Positions 15,189 to 16,047 of a stretch of DNA of 16,047 nucleotides are shown piece after piece (within the stretch, counting starts at the first letter, position 1; each line of letters begins with the position of its first letter). Source of the stretch: an uncultured Eubacteriales bacterium. GTDB taxonomy: Bacteria; Bacillota; Clostridia; Oscillospirales; CAG-272. The DNA is taken from assembly GCA_934417455.1 (NCBI GenBank), contig CAKRWK010000004.1, forward strand, positions 1 to 16,047, written 5' to 3'. Made by a program: the position numbers and the translations under genes. A model generated the notes under the pieces. The model saw only the letters and a program-made list of their open reading frames with translations, had not been told where the DNA came from and did no database searches.

Positions 15189-16007
15189 ATGGATATTTTG
15201 ACAAATTTTCTTTACCAAACGGTCTTTACGGTTGGCGTGATTGTGGTATTCGGCCTCCTGCTTGCCTTGTGCCGTCGGTTATTCTGTATGGTGGCGGGCG
15301 CGTGCGGAACGGGCTTTCTGCTCGCGACCGGTATTGTCGGCACGCCGATTCACGAACTCAGCCACGCGCTGATGTGTGCGGTGTTCGGCCATCGGATTGT
15401 GGAGATGAAACTGTATACCCCGGGGTCGCGCGACGGTACGCTCGGGTATGTCAATCATTCCTATAACCCGAAAAATCCGTATCAGCAAATCGGTAATTTC
15501 TTTATCGGTATCGCGCCGATTCTCGGAGGTTCTGCCGTCCTCCTTCTCCTCATGCGGTGGTTGGTACCGGACGTATTCTCGGCGGTGACCGCGGACCTGT
15601 CCGCCGTCAATTCGCTGTCCCTCGATTTTGCCGACGGGGTGACGTATACGGGATATGTCTCCCTTTTCCGAAAGGTGACCATGGACATTTTTGACTTATC
15701 GCAGGCGGGAAATATTCTTTGGTGGGTGTTTCTCCTTCTTGCGCTGTCCGTGGCGGGGCATATGGAACTCAGCGGCGCCGATGTCAAGGGCGGCGTCGGC
15801 GGATTTTTCCTGCTTTCCCTGCTGCTTCTCTTGGCGGATACCGTTCTGTATTTTGTCTCCCGTCCGACGCTCTCCGTCGTCACGGAAGCCATGACGTCCT
15901 TTGCGCTTCCCACCATAGGGTTCCTTGCCGTGGCCGGAATCTTTTCCGTTGCCATGCTTCTCCTTGCCGCGGTACTCCGGCTTGTTCTCGGCATATTGCT
16001 GAGATAA
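15189..16007 (+). CDS. M50-like integral membrane zinc metalloprotease family protein
   Basis: A 272-residue polytopic membrane protein. Hydrophobic segments occur near 10-28, 38-64, 103-122, 178-195, 205-227 and 240-270. H55-E56-L-S-H59 (HExxH) lies within the second segment, in GTPIHELSHALMCAVFGH, as in site-2-protease-like intramembrane peptidases. The conserved-looking GTLGYVNHSYNPKNPYQQIGNFFIGIAPI stretch may supply the third zinc ligand, but the usual NPDG motif is not obvious, so activity is uncertain. The ribosome-binding site is weak (AAGAA about 3 nt before the ATG). With only 9 nt after the M16 stop, translation probably depends on coupling. The pairing suggests one enzyme cuts membrane peptides and the other degrades the products; this is inference only. 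Confidence 0.8.
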   Translation: MDILTNFLYQTVFTVGVIVVFGLLLALCRRLFCMVAGACGTGFLLATGIVGTPIHELSHALMCAVFGHRIVEMKLYTPGSRDGTLGYVNHSYNPKNPYQQIGNFFIGIAPILGGSAVLLLLMRWLVPDVFSAVTADLSAVNSLSLDFADGVTYTGYVSLFRKVTMDIFDLSQAGNILWWVFLLLALSVAGHMELSGADVKGGVGGFFLLSLLLLLADTVLYFVSRPTLSVVTEAMTSFALPTIGFLAVAGIFSVAMLLLAAVLRLVLGILLR

Positions 16008-16047
16008 CGTCGGACCGTCGAAATACCAAAAAACGACCTGCATTCCG
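16008..16047. other. Non-coding end of window
   Basis: The final 40 nt after the M50-like stop hold no recognisable gene start, promoter or complete terminator. Confidence 0.6.

Overview
The window looks like chromosomal DNA from a Gram-positive-type bacterium of the phylum Bacillota, most likely an uncultured clostridial (Oscillospirales or Christensenellales-like) gut or rumen organism. This is inferred from purine-rich Shine-Dalgarno sequences (AGGAGG, AAGGAG, AAAGGA), vegetative sigma-A promoters with TGn extended -10 boxes, a lipobox-type lipoprotein, the GH2 and six-hairpin glycosidase pair, and a small HxCxGxxC membrane protein of a kind I associate with Firmicutes. Base composition appears moderately GC-rich by eye; I did not compute it. 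I see no tRNA, rRNA, CRISPR array, insertion sequence, integrase or phage structural gene. Eleven complete genes and one 5'-truncated gene account for nearly all of the sequence, and no gene-free stretch exceeds 300 bases.

Layout. (1) 3-3018, plus strand: the 3' part of a GH2 beta-glycosidase, translationally coupled by an 8-nt overlap to an intracellular-looking six-hairpin (GH63/GH37-like) glycosidase. Together they look like the end of a carbohydrate-utilisation operon. It closes with a long hairpin at 3033-3072 that can serve both strands. (2) 3087-5938, minus strand: a 773-residue ABC exporter-type half-transporter with an extra N-terminal domain and a four-cysteine zinc ribbon, followed by a DUF1854 protein. 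The two form a conserved but functionally obscure pair. (3) 5939-6214: a divergent promoter region with a recognisable sigma-A promoter on each strand and a 15-bp palindrome placed over the predicted start site of the plus-strand transcript.

(4) 6215-10066, plus strand: a 210-residue protein that resembles a divergent ThyX fold without the RHR signature. It is followed by a four-gene set: a small HxCxGxxC membrane protein, a MacB/LolD-type ATPase, a MacB/FtsX-type permease with a histidine-rich extracytoplasmic loop, and a lipoprotein with a CPFC motif in an OB-like, DUF3299-like domain. The histidine and cysteine motifs in three of the four genes suggest a metal-linked (probably zinc) envelope system. 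(5) 10141-12198: a serine-beta-lactamase-fold protein with an SxxK motif and a long C-terminal extension of unknown role. (6) 12294-16007: an M16C presequence-protease-like metallopeptidase with its own extended -10 promoter, followed after 9 nt by an M50-like integral membrane metalloprotease.

The best candidates for something undescribed are the metal-linked module (6892-10066) and the ThyX-like gene with its operator-like palindrome. The zinc-ribbon ABC transporter with DUF1854 comes next. All functional statements rest on motifs read by eye, without database searches.
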